This document shows, one piece after another, positions 17,525-24,952 of a DNA stretch of 34,466 nt. The stretch covers positions 1 to 34,466 of the forward strand of contig JAGAFR010000047.1 of assembly GCA_017612555.1 (NCBI GenBank), written 5' to 3'. This DNA comes from Lachnospiraceae bacterium. GTDB lineage: Bacteria; Bacillota; Clostridia; Lachnospirales; Lachnospiraceae. Both the position numbers and the translations under genes were made by a program. Within the stretch, counting starts at the first letter, position 1. Each line of letters starts with the position of its first letter. Under the pieces are notes generated by a model. It saw only the letters and a program-made list of their open reading frames with translations. It was not told the DNA's origin and ran no database searches.

Positions 17525-18330
17525 AGATAACGATCACAGATGATTTTGATCTTGATAAGATAATAAACTCGGGCCAGTGTTTTCGGGCAAAAAAGATCGG
17601 TGATGATACATACAGATTCGTTACCGGAGATAAAACGCTGGAGATGACCGTGGAGCCGTCCGGTTACCTGGTTTCCTGTACGAAAAAAGAATGGGATACC
17701 GTGTGGCACGACTATTTTGACCTTGATACGGATTACTGCGCCATCAGAAACAGCATCCCCGAAGATGATGATTTTCTGAAAATAGCTGCAGCGGCCGGTG
17801 CAGGTATCAGGATACTCCGGCAGGACAGGTTCGAGATGCTGATCTCTTTTATCATCTCACAGAGAAAAAGTATCCCCGCGATCAGGACAAGTGTTGAACG
17901 TATCGTGTCTCTGTACGGCCGGGACGGATTCTTTCCCACACCTGCCGCAATGGCAGCGGCGACAAGCGAAGAACTTACATCATGCGGGCTCGGGTACCGC
18001 GTTCCGTATGTTTTGAGCGCGGTAAGACGTGTATACGAACATGAAGTCGATCTTGACGCATTGGACGCCCTGTCTGATGAAGAACTCGTTAATGAGTTAA
18101 AATCATTTGCAGGGGTAGGCGATAAAGTGGCAAACTGCGTGGCGCTTTTTGCCTATCACAGATGCGCCCTTGCTCCTGTAGATACATGGATCGCAAGAGT
18201 CATAAAAGAACAGTACTGCGGCACAAACCCTTTTCCGCGTTACGGAGAATATGCAGGGATCATGCAGCAGTACATGTTTTATTATATGTCAGTCATTCAA
18301 AGATCGAATAAGCTTACAGATACTTTTTGA
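17521..18330 (+). CDS. ogg: 8-oxoguanine DNA glycosylase/AP lyase, HhH-GPD superfamily
   Basis: Base-excision repair enzyme that removes oxidised guanine and nicks the abasic site. The 269-residue protein has an OGG N-terminal domain ([10 protein letters not shown], residues 16-25) and the HhH-GPD core. The helix-hairpin-helix [17 protein letters not shown] contains the catalytic Lys202, and the catalytic Asp221 is in [11 protein letters not shown]. The 19-residue Lys-to-Asp spacing equals that of human OGG1. Translation appears to start at TTG 17521-17523, overlapping the upstream TGA (TTGA), which points to translational coupling. Its 3' end overlaps the converging metK gene by 17 bases. 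No terminator lies between them. Confidence 0.93.
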   Translation: MKITITDDFDLDKIINSGQCFRAKKIGDDTYRFVTGDKTLEMTVEPSGYLVSCTKKEWDTVWHDYFDLDTDYCAIRNSIPEDDDFLKIAAAAGAGIRILRQDRFEMLISFIISQRKSIPAIRTSVERIVSLYGRDGFFPTPAAMAAATSEELTSCGLGYRVPYVLSAVRRVYEHEVDLDALDALSDEELVNELKSFAGVGDKVANCVALFAYHRCALAPVDTWIARVIKEQYCGTNPFPRYGEYAGIMQQYMFYYMSVIQRSNKLTDTF

Positions 18331-19495
18331 GAGCATCAACCTTATCAAGAGCCTCCCAGGGAAGGTTCAGATCGTTACGTCCGAAATGTCCGTATGCAGC
18401 GGTCTGCTTATAGATCGGACGGCGAAGGTTCAGCATCTTGATGATGCCCGCGGGACGAAGATCGAAGTTCTCTCTTATGATCGATACAAGCTTATCATCA
18501 GAGATCTTGCCGGTACCAAACGTATCCACCATGATCGAAGTAGGCTGAGCAACGCCGATCGCATATGAAAGCTGTATCTCACACTTGTCGGCAAGTCCTG
18601 CTGCTACTATATTCTTGGCTACATATCTGGCAGCGTATGCAGCGGAACGGTCAACCTTGGTACAATCCTTACCCGAGAAGGCACCGCCGCCGTGACGGGC
18701 ATATCCGCCATAAGTATCAACGATTATCTTACGTCCGGTAAGACCTGCATCTCCATGAGGTCCGCCGATAACAAAACGTCCGGTGGGATTGATGAAGAAC
18801 TTTGTCTTATCATCGATCAGTTCCTTCGGAAGAACGGGATCAAACACGTACTTTTTGATATCCTCATGGATCTTCTCCTGAGTCACGTCATCGTCGTGCT
18901 GTGTTGACAGAACTACCGCTTCAAGACGGATCGGCTTACCGTTCTCATCGTACTCAACCGAAACCTGGCTCTTTCCGTCAGGACGAAGGTATGAAAGTGT
19001 TCCGTCTTTTCTCACCTTGGTGAGCTGACGCGCAAGCTTGTGAGCCAGTGAGATGGGATAAGGCATGTACTCATCAGTCTCGTTTGTTGCGAAACCGAAC
19101 ATCATTCCCTGATCGCCGGCTCCCGTATCAAGATCGTCCTTGATATCTCCTTTCTTTGCCTCAAGTGCCTTATCAACACCCATTGCTATATCAGCTGACT
19201 GCTCATCGATAGCGACAAGCACAGCACATGTGTTTCCGTCAAATCCGTACTCACTCTTTGTGTAACCGATCTCCTTGACCGTATCCCTTACAACCTTCTG
19301 CATGTCAACATACGCGTTCGTCGTGATCTCACCCGTGATGAGAACAAAGCCCGTACAGCACGCCGTCTCACATGCTACACGGCTCATGGGGTCCTGCTCC
19401 ATGCACGCATCAAGGATCGCATCAGAGATCGCATCGCAAACTTTGTCGGGATGTCCTTCGGTTACCGATTCGGAAGTAAATAGAAACTTTTCCAT
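18314..19495 (-). CDS. metK: S-adenosylmethionine synthetase
   Basis: Makes S-adenosylmethionine from methionine and ATP. The 393-residue protein contains the family motifs [16 protein letters not shown] near the N-terminus, [16 protein letters not shown] and [16 protein letters not shown], plus the ATP and metal ligands expected in them. The start is ATG 19493-19495 ([14 protein letters not shown]), matching the family, with GAAAGGAGA upstream. The open frame extends upstream only into leader RNA. A SAM-I riboswitch, intrinsic terminator and sigma-A promoter precede it, so the enzyme is controlled by its own product. It converges with the DNA glycosylase gene and overlaps it by 17 bases. Confidence 0.98.
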   Translation of the reverse strand: MEKFLFTSESVTEGHPDKVCDAISDAILDACMEQDPMSRVACETACCTGFVLITGEITTNAYVDMQKVVRDTVKEIGYTKSEYGFDGNTCAVLVAIDEQSADIAMGVDKALEAKKGDIKDDLDTGAGDQGMMFGFATNETDEYMPYPISLAHKLARQLTKVRKDGTLSYLRPDGKSQVSVEYDENGKPIRLEAVVLSTQHDDDVTQEKIHEDIKKYVFDPVLPKELIDDKTKFFINPTGRFVIGGPHGDAGLTGRKIIVDTYGGYARHGGGAFSGKDCTKVDRSAAYAARYVAKNIVAAGLADKCEIQLSYAIGVAQPTSIMVDTFGTGKISDDKLVSIIRENFDLRPAGIIKMLNLRRPIYKQTAAYGHFGRNDLNLPWEALDKVDALKKYL

Positions 19496-19520
19496 TGTGG
19501 TTCTCCTTTCTGTTATCAAT

Positions 19521-19555
19521 ACAAAAGTCCGCTCATCATAGGAATAAGCGGACTC
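19521..19555 (-). terminator. Riboswitch-controlled intrinsic terminator of metK
   Basis: On the minus strand AGTCCGCT (19554-19547) pairs with AGCGGACT (19533-19526), extended inward by four further pairs including two wobbles, and is followed by TTTTGT. The 5' arm contains CTTATT (19548-19543), which is complementary to AATAAG in the 3' strand of riboswitch helix P1 (19580-19575). Without SAM, P1 would open and form this antiterminator; with SAM the terminator forms and metK is off. Confidence 0.92.
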
Positions 19556-19572
19556 AAAACTCAATTTAAATC

Positions 19573-19668
19573 CTCTTATTGTTCGATTGCTCGCTCAGGT
19601 TGGCACCTTCCAAATGGGGTTGCCGTGGCTTCACAGATCCTATGTATCTCCACCACTCTGAATAAGAG
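19573..19668 (-). promoter_or_regulatory. SAM-I (S-box) riboswitch aptamer
   Basis: A 96-nt aptamer on the minus strand, closed by P1 (CTCTTATT at 19668-19661 with AATAAGAG at 19580-19573). Inside are the S-box hallmarks: CAGAGTGGTGGAG after P1, AAGCCACGGCAACC at the base of P2, and AAGGTGCCAACC in the P3 region, followed by GAGCGAGCAATCGA of P4. It sits between the metK promoter and the terminator. SAM binding stabilises P1 and so promotes termination. Family membership is secure from conserved sequence and order; the exact switching position is inferred from the P1/terminator complementarity. Confidence 0.97.
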
Positions 19669-19690
19669 AACAGTTATTTGATTCGTGTAT

Positions 19691-19719
19691 AGCATAAACC
19701 AGGTTGGCACTTTCGTCAA
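19691..19719 (-). promoter_or_regulatory. Sigma-A promoter of the metK riboswitch leader
   Basis: On the minus strand TTGACG (19714-19719) and TATGCT (19691-19696) are separated by exactly 17 bases. The predicted start near 19684 leaves about 15 nt before the aptamer, a normal arrangement for an S-box leader. The spacer contains an 11-base copy of a sequence that also occurs in the aptamer. Confidence 0.8.
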
Positions 19720-19755
19720 CCGATAATTATCCCTGCGGGATCAGACCCTTTAAGG

Positions 19756-20163
19756 TTATTTAGACGGCAGTTTAAATGCCGTGCCGATAAAAAGGGCTAC
19801 GTCCCTTCCGGTATCATCTTCCACGCTCACTTCTATGACAGAAGTCGTCTTGCCGTTCTTGATACATTTTGCCCTTGCGATCAGCTTTTCTCCCTTAGGT
19901 GCCGACAGATAATTGATATTAACGGACTGTGCAACAGACAGACTGTGGATATTGTTGGCGGTAGCTGCAAGTGCAAGATCTGCCAATGTAAAGATCACAC
20001 CGCCCATCACTCCGCCGTATGCATTCCTGTGACCGTCACCGAGTACAACAGAGCATACCGCTCCGTCTTCCGTGATCTCATCGATACCCATGCCCGCGTT
20101 TGTTGCAAACTTGTCATTTTTAAAGAACTCTCTTGCCTCATCCAGGCTTGCGAATGTTCCCAT
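19756..20163 (-). CDS. PaaI-type hotdog-fold thioesterase
   Basis: Small cytoplasmic acyl-CoA thioesterase of the hotdog superfamily. The 135-residue length is normal. The family pattern is clear: NAYGGVMGGVIFTLADLALAATAN, where the Asn/Gly loop and the Asp on the central helix correspond to catalytic positions of PaaI-like enzymes. The strand VNINYLSAPKGEKLIARAKCIKNG follows. The ATG is preceded by AAGGAAGGGAG. It lies 42 bases downstream of the polyol dehydrogenase gene and is the last gene of the long minus-strand run before metK. The thioester substrate is unknown and no obvious link to the sugar genes upstream can be seen. Confidence 0.88.
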   Translation of the reverse strand: MGTFASLDEAREFFKNDKFATNAGMGIDEITEDGAVCSVVLGDGHRNAYGGVMGGVIFTLADLALAATANNIHSLSVAQSVNINYLSAPKGEKLIARAKCIKNGKTTSVIEVSVEDDTGRDVALFIGTAFKLPSK

Positions 20164-20205
20164 TTGTGTTCTCCCTTCCTTGAGCAGCCATATCCGCGAA
20201 CAGTT

Positions 20206-21303
20206 CTAAACAGTTCGTGAATACATTACTTTGATATAGTCCTCGGATTTATCTCTCATAAGTTCAAAGCCTTTTGTGATATCTTCAAGCGTGTATCTCT
20301 GCGTTATAAGCCTTTCGGGATCGATCTTCCCTGATGCGATACGGTCGATAACATACCTCCAGTCATCACGGTCTTCCTCCTTCATCCCGAACGACGAATT
20401 CCACGTTCCCTTCAGGGTTATCTGGTTCCTCAGGATCTTCCAGTATACGTTCTTGTCAAGCGTCATATCCGAATGAGGGTTCCCGACAAGGCATATGCGC
20501 CCCGCAGGGCCTGTTGAATCTATGGCAAGGCTTACTGTCTCGTTGCTTCCGACACATTCAAAGAACGCATCGGCACCCATACCGTCGGTCTTATTCATGA
20601 TAAAATCATGCGCATCTGTATTGCTGCTGTCGCAATAACAGTCGGCAGGTATGCCAAGATCCAGCATCGTTTTTCTCTGGAATTCCTTATTTCCGATCAC
20701 AAGCAGGTCATCGAATCCCGCATCGAGCAGCATCATGACAAGAAGTGTTCCGATGGTTCCGAGACCGCAGACTGCGACTTTTACTTTTGAAGTCCGCTCA
20801 GACTCCGCCCCGGCTAACCCGATCAAAGATCGTGTTACGCTGTGAGCAGCAACAGCCATCGGTTCGAGCATTGCGGCAGCTTCATAAGAAACCGTTTCCG
20901 GAAGTTCTATAAGATTCCACTTCGGAACCGTTACATACTCTGCAAACCCGCCGTTTCTACGCGATCCGAGATAGTCATAATTTCTGCACATTTCATACAT
21001 ACCGTCAAGGCATGGCTTGCAGTTCATACACGGAATGAGCGGGAATATTCCGACACGCTTTCCTATCCACGAACTATCGACATCATCTCCGACAGACTCT
21101 ACGATCCCCGAGAATTCATGTCCGATGATGAGCGGCATGTTGTGTGCTCCGTCTTTGTAAGCTCTCGGAATGTCGGATCCGCATATGCCGCAGGACATGA
21201 CTCTTACAAGCGACTCTCCCTTTCCGGGAACGGGTTTGGGTACATCCATATATTCAAGCTTTCCCACTTTGGTAAGCACGAGTGCTTTCATCGTCTGTTT
21301 CAT
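20206..21303 (-). CDS. Zinc-dependent polyol(-phosphate) dehydrogenase, GatD/sorbitol dehydrogenase-like
   Basis: Medium-chain dehydrogenase, 365 residues, predicted to interconvert a polyol phosphate and a ketose phosphate with NAD(P). Catalytic zinc ligands are in SCGICGSD and GHEFSG, and the structural zinc motif is CMNCKPCLDGMYEMC. The nucleotide-binding motif is VCGLGTIGTLL. The segments SDIPRAYKDGAH and YDYLGSRRNGGFAEY resemble galactitol-1-phosphate 5-dehydrogenase more than simple alcohol dehydrogenases. The start overlaps the cytidylyltransferase stop as ATGA, and AGGAG lies upstream. Together with that cytidylyltransferase and the epimerase it suggests supply of a CDP-activated pentitol, comparable to TarJ acting with TarI. 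Precise substrate unknown. Confidence 0.85.
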   Translation of the reverse strand: MKQTMKALVLTKVGKLEYMDVPKPVPGKGESLVRVMSCGICGSDIPRAYKDGAHNMPLIIGHEFSGIVESVGDDVDSSWIGKRVGIFPLIPCMNCKPCLDGMYEMCRNYDYLGSRRNGGFAEYVTVPKWNLIELPETVSYEAAAMLEPMAVAAHSVTRSLIGLAGAESERTSKVKVAVCGLGTIGTLLVMMLLDAGFDDLLVIGNKEFQRKTMLDLGIPADCYCDSSNTDAHDFIMNKTDGMGADAFFECVGSNETVSLAIDSTGPAGRICLVGNPHSDMTLDKNVYWKILRNQITLKGTWNSSFGMKEEDRDDWRYVIDRIASGKIDPERLITQRYTLEDITKGFELMRDKSEDYIKVMYSRTV

Positions 21304-22004
21304 TTCAGTTTCAGCTCCTGCACGAACCTGTCCAGATCCTTCTTCGTAGTTATCTTATAATTATTCTCATCACCCGGGATCATGGCTACTTTAAGACCTG
21401 CCATAACCGCAGGTTCGGTCGATCCGTTTATCTTCTTGATCTCTTCCGGTATCAGTCTTTCATTGGCCGAAAGGTAACCCGACAGCCTGTACAGCTCCGG
21501 TGCCTGGCCTGCGTATATCCTGCTCCTGTCAAGAAGCTTATCGACCTTATTTCCGTCCTCGCTGTAGTATACGGTATCCTTCATCGGAAGCACCGGCATA
21601 ACTCCGTCATATCCTTCCATCGCATCAAGACACTTATCAAGATACTCCGCTGTAAGATTCGGTCTTGCCGCATCATGTATTATTACGATCGGATCCTCTC
21701 CATCCGTCACATAAGAATCTATGTCACGAAGACCGTTCAATATTGACAGTTGACGTGTGTCACCGGGAAGCGAAAATCCTTTGATCACATCAGTATCCAT
21801 CCCCAGTCGGACACATTCCTCCGATATCTTATCCTGCCATTCGGGCGCCGCAACTATCCATACGGCGTCAACTCTTTTATGATTGGTAAACATATTAAGG
21901 CAGAATGCAATGAGCATTCTGCCGCAGACTTTGGTATATTGTTTTGGGATATCTCCCCCTACCCTTGATCCGGTTCCACCGGATAAGATGAGCGCGATGT
22001 TCAT
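21300..22004 (-). CDS. IspD/TarI-family cytidylyltransferase
   Basis: Transfers CMP from CTP to a polyol or sugar-alcohol phosphate. The 234-residue protein starts with the CTP-binding loop LSGGTGSRVGGDIPKQY and has the metal and base contact segment IVIIHDAARPNLTAEYLDKC. GGTGSR is closer to TarI (ribitol-5-phosphate) than to the usual IspD AAGxGxRM, but the two groups overlap and IspD activity is not excluded. I chose ATG 22002-22004, which has GGAGG upstream and removes a ten-codon extension. Its stop overlaps the polyol dehydrogenase start (ATGA), the arrangement expected for a TarI/TarJ-like pair. The epimerase gene is 36 bases upstream. Confidence 0.85.
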   Translation of the reverse strand: MNIALILSGGTGSRVGGDIPKQYTKVCGRMLIAFCLNMFTNHKRVDAVWIVAAPEWQDKISEECVRLGMDTDVIKGFSLPGDTRQLSILNGLRDIDSYVTDGEDPIVIIHDAARPNLTAEYLDKCLDAMEGYDGVMPVLPMKDTVYYSEDGNKVDKLLDRSRIYAGQAPELYRLSGYLSANERLIPEEIKKINGSTEPAVMAGLKVAMIPGDENNYKITTKKDLDRFVQELKLK

Positions 22005-22040
22005 CGCATCCTCCGTATCTCCACTGAAAGCCACGCCGTT

Positions 22041-22700
22041 TTATACGAGTTCTCTGATGGATTTTATCGTATCTTTATATGATCCCTTCTGACCAAACAG
22101 GAGTGTCGTTCCGAGAACAAAGCCCTTTACGCCCTTGGGTGCAAATTCGCGGATCTTCTCATCCGAGCAGGCTCCGTCCCAATATGCATCAAATCCCATT
22201 TCCTGTTGAAGAGGCAGAAGCTTATCATACTTCTTGGCAACATAAGGCAGATACATCTGTCCCGCATTTCCCGGATTGACCGACATGACGAGGACTTTCT
22301 TAACGATCTGAAGCATCTCCACTACTGTCTCAACACTTGTTCCGGGATTGATCGCAATACCCGGGATCATGCCCGCATTGATTATCTTCTGAAGTGTCGT
22401 TGACGGATGATACTCTGCTTCCGGATGGATATATACCGTATCTCCGCGTCGTAATCTTTCCAGAAAATATCCTACCGTATTGTTCGGATGTTCCACCATA
22501 AGATGAACATCGAGCGGCTTCCTGGTAGCCGATGCGATAAACGCCATATCATTAAGAGACATGGCATAATTCGGTACATAACGTCCATCCATGATGTCTA
22601 TATGAAACGAATCGATCCCCGCTTCTTCAAGATCCTTCACTTCTTTTCTGAGATTTCCGAAATCGGCGCACATCATTGATGCGCACAGTTCAATATCCAT
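22041..22700 (-). CDS. Ribulose-phosphate 3-epimerase family protein
   Basis: TIM-barrel epimerase that interconverts ribulose-5-phosphate and xylulose-5-phosphate, or a related ketose phosphate such as allulose-6-phosphate. The family motifs are SMMCADFGNLRKEV, SFHIDIMDGRYVPNYAM (metal-binding Asp), DVHLMVEHP, GIAINPGTSVE and VMSVNPGNAGQ. The 219-residue product from ATG 22698-22700 matches the usual length, and GAAAGG lies upstream. A longer form from ATG 22743-22745 would add 15 residues and overlap the upstream stop as ATGA. Being inside a sugar-activation cluster suggests it supplies a pentulose or hexulose phosphate for the dehydrogenase and cytidylyltransferase downstream rather than general pentose metabolism. 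Confidence 0.88.
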   Translation of the reverse strand: MDIELCASMMCADFGNLRKEVKDLEEAGIDSFHIDIMDGRYVPNYAMSLNDMAFIASATRKPLDVHLMVEHPNNTVGYFLERLRRGDTVYIHPEAEYHPSTTLQKIINAGMIPGIAINPGTSVETVVEMLQIVKKVLVMSVNPGNAGQMYLPYVAKKYDKLLPLQQEMGFDAYWDGACSDEKIREFAPKGVKGFVLGTTLLFGQKGSYKDTIKSIRELV

Positions 22701-22741
22701 TTTCTCAACCTTTCTGTCCTTTGCCTTTGAGGTCACCATGA

Positions 22742-23965
22742 TCATAAATCCAGGATCATGTCGGCGACTTCCCGGATAACACCTTCACCGCCCTTTGCCT
22801 TGGTCACGAGCGCAGCCACGGCTCTTATATCTGCAACCGCATCTGCCGGACAGCACCCGAATCCGACGAATTCAATGGCATCCTTATCTCCGATGTCATC
22901 ACCGATATACACAACCTCCTCGGGCTTTATCTTATATGTGGCACATAATCTGTTTATGCACGCCACTTTATCCGTACAGCCGGGAGCCAGAACATCTATC
23001 TTAAGCTTTTCACAACGCCTTTTGTTAAGTGCAACATCCTCTCCCGTGATCACACCGGTAATGATGCCTCTCTCACGAAGCAGCCGGAACGCAACACCGT
23101 CCTTCGTATTGAACTTCTTGAGCTCGTCACCCTTCTCGGAATAATACATTCCGCCGTCTGTCATGCAGCCGTCACAATCGGTGAGAAACATTTTGTACTT
23201 GGGACTGCTTTTTTCATCTGTTTCGGAAGTCTCTGCCGCCTTATCCGAAGCAGGAACCTTATCATCTGTATCCTCCGACTCGTCTCTTTTTGCCATAAGA
23301 GACTCCGTTACCGTCCAATCCGACGGCTCGTCGATCTCGTAATATGTATCCTCACTCATGAGGGATATCCTGATGTTTCCGGACAACCTGCAGCCCGTGG
23401 CAAGCAGATCCTTGCGGGACGTTATATAAAATGCACCGTTTTCGACATAGTATTCTTCAAAATCCTGACGTCTCGGCCTGTTCTTAAAATCATAGTTCTG
23501 CGGGATCGCATTGCCCTCGTTATCAAGCGCCCAGATAAACCTCTTCTGCGGAACTACGGAAAGCACGCTGTCGGTATCTTTGACAGCAAATGCGTTGAAC
23601 CCGTTGTCAAGATCGGCTCCTGTAAGCATCGGAGATGTCGCCTGTATGAGTGCGATGTTATCAAACTTATGCGCCTTGGCGAACTCGATCATCGCAGTTT
23701 CCGTAGATGCGGTATCGGTTGCGGATGCAGCGGATCTGTCGATGACTTTTACTTTTCCGAACCTGTCGTAATCCTCCGAACAGAACTTTTCAACACAGAT
23801 CTTGATATCCTTGCTGTCCGTTGCAACGAATACTTTGTCGATCGACCTGCAATCGCATGCCGCTGCAACTACCCAGTAAACAAGCGGTCTGCCGTGTATC
23901 TCTTTGATGTTTTTGAGGGGTATCGATTTGCTCCCGCCCCTGACCGGGATAAAAGCAACATTCAT
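22742..23965 (-). CDS. Acylneuraminate cytidylyltransferase fused to a KdsC-like HAD phosphatase
   Basis: Two-domain enzyme of 407 residues. Residues 1-225 are a CMP-nonulosonate synthetase (NeuA-type): the opening VAFIPVRGGSKSIPLKNIK, VFVATDSKDI, LIQATSPMLTGADLD and the FENGAFYIT-like YVENGAFYIT motif. An Asp/Glu/Ser-rich linker follows (about 226-256). Residues 257-407 are a KdsC-type HAD phosphatase with FLTDCDGCMTDGG (nucleophile Asp263, Asp265), a VITGED motif and YIGDDIGDKDAI. Such fusions dephosphorylate a nonulosonate-9-phosphate and activate the sugar with CTP. AGGAAAAAATAACA precedes the ATG. It lies three bases after neuB, so the two enzymes act in sequence. Confidence 0.92.
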   Translation of the reverse strand: MNVAFIPVRGGSKSIPLKNIKEIHGRPLVYWVVAAACDCRSIDKVFVATDSKDIKICVEKFCSEDYDRFGKVKVIDRSAASATDTASTETAMIEFAKAHKFDNIALIQATSPMLTGADLDNGFNAFAVKDTDSVLSVVPQKRFIWALDNEGNAIPQNYDFKNRPRRQDFEEYYVENGAFYITSRKDLLATGCRLSGNIRISLMSEDTYYEIDEPSDWTVTESLMAKRDESEDTDDKVPASDKAAETSETDEKSSPKYKMFLTDCDGCMTDGGMYYSEKGDELKKFNTKDGVAFRLLRERGIITGVITGEDVALNKRRCEKLKIDVLAPGCTDKVACINRLCATYKIKPEEVVYIGDDIGDKDAIEFVGFGCCPADAVADIRAVAALVTKAKGGEGVIREVADMILDL

Positions 23966-23967
23966 TG

Positions 23968-24843
23968 TTATTTTTTCCTATACTTCAATTTATCTCTCTG
24001 AACCTGCTCGATCGGAAGTATCTCGGCAGATTTATACTGAAGGGCATCTCTTGTATTCTCAAGATTTCTCTTAAGCCTTCTGATACCGTCGGGTTCAAGG
24101 GAAGCTGCATGATCCGTACCCTTAAAAGTACGATCCAGCGTATAATGGCGTTCAAATATAGAAGCTCCGAGTGTATATGCCGCAACATCTATCGCGATAC
24201 CGAGGTGATGACCGGAGAACCCGATAGCCTTAACCCTGTCCTCGTATGCTTCTCTCATCCTTGTGATCTCAAGAAGACACACATCCGCAAACGGAACCGG
24301 ATATCCGGAAGTGCAGTTGAACAGCACAAGATCCTTCGCACGCCCGCGCTCCTCAAAGAACTTCACGATCTTCTCTTCCTCTTCATGAGTCGTCATTCCG
24401 AACGACAACTGTATCTCTCCGTCATAGTTATCGCATATATAACCGAGCATATCGAAATTGGTGTTGCATGCACTCGGGATCTTGATGAACTTGGGATTGA
24501 TCGAGACTATCTCCTTGGCACTCGTCATATCCCATACAGATGTTGAATACGTGATCCCGGACTCTTCACACCACTTTTTCAGCTGTTTGTGCTTATCAAG
24601 ATCGAACTCCAGAAATTCCCTGTGCTCGCCGTATGTAGCCCCGTATGAATTGTATGGCACCGGGTGCGGCGCATTATACTGCTCCTCGGTAAGAAGTTCC
24701 TTAGGGCATCTTTTCTGAAACTTGATGGCATCAGCCTTGCAGAACATGGCCGCAGTAACAATGAGCTCGTGTGCGATATCCATGCTTCCCATATGGTTAC
24801 ATCCTGCCTCAGCTATAACGTATGGTTCTTTGTATTCGATCAT
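23968..24843 (-). CDS. neuB: N-acetylneuraminate synthase-family protein lacking the SAF domain
   Basis: Condenses phosphoenolpyruvate with an N-acetylhexosamine (or its 6-phosphate) to give sialic acid or a related nonulosonate. The NeuB TIM barrel is intact: VIAEAGCNHMGSMDIAHEL (substrate and metal contacts), KADAIKFQKR, STSVWDMTSA, KIPSAC, LSFGMTT, and GFSGHHLGIAIDVAAYTLGA followed by FERHYTLDRTFKGTDHAASL. At 291 residues it stops just after the barrel. NeuB, SpsE and related enzymes usually run to about 340 residues, with a C-terminal SAF domain that closes the active site of the partner subunit. The stop is followed at once by the next gene, so this looks like a natural short form. CGGAGG precedes the ATG. 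Confidence 0.88.
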   Translation of the reverse strand: MIEYKEPYVIAEAGCNHMGSMDIAHELIVTAAMFCKADAIKFQKRCPKELLTEEQYNAPHPVPYNSYGATYGEHREFLEFDLDKHKQLKKWCEESGITYSTSVWDMTSAKEIVSINPKFIKIPSACNTNFDMLGYICDNYDGEIQLSFGMTTHEEEEKIVKFFEERGRAKDLVLFNCTSGYPVPFADVCLLEITRMREAYEDRVKAIGFSGHHLGIAIDVAAYTLGASIFERHYTLDRTFKGTDHAASLEPDGIRRLKRNLENTRDALQYKSAEILPIEQVQRDKLKYRKK

Positions 24844-24952
24844 ATGTGCCTCCGAATATGCTTATTCCATAATAGTTTACCACAGTTTCGGGATTTTACC
24901 ACTTTTAGATCAAATTGGACGGCATAATCTGTAACAAAAAACCGGCTCTCAT

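Noticed and set aside
19727-19740. Short hairpin ATCCC-TGC-GGGAT after the thioesterase gene as its terminator
   Set aside because: Only five base pairs and no T-run follow on the minus strand; too weak to call.
24844-24952. A promoter for neuB in the gap after the HTH gene
   Set aside because: TGGTAAACT resembles an extended -10 box, but no acceptable -35 is at the right distance. Sigma-28 consensus was also tried and the spacing is wrong.
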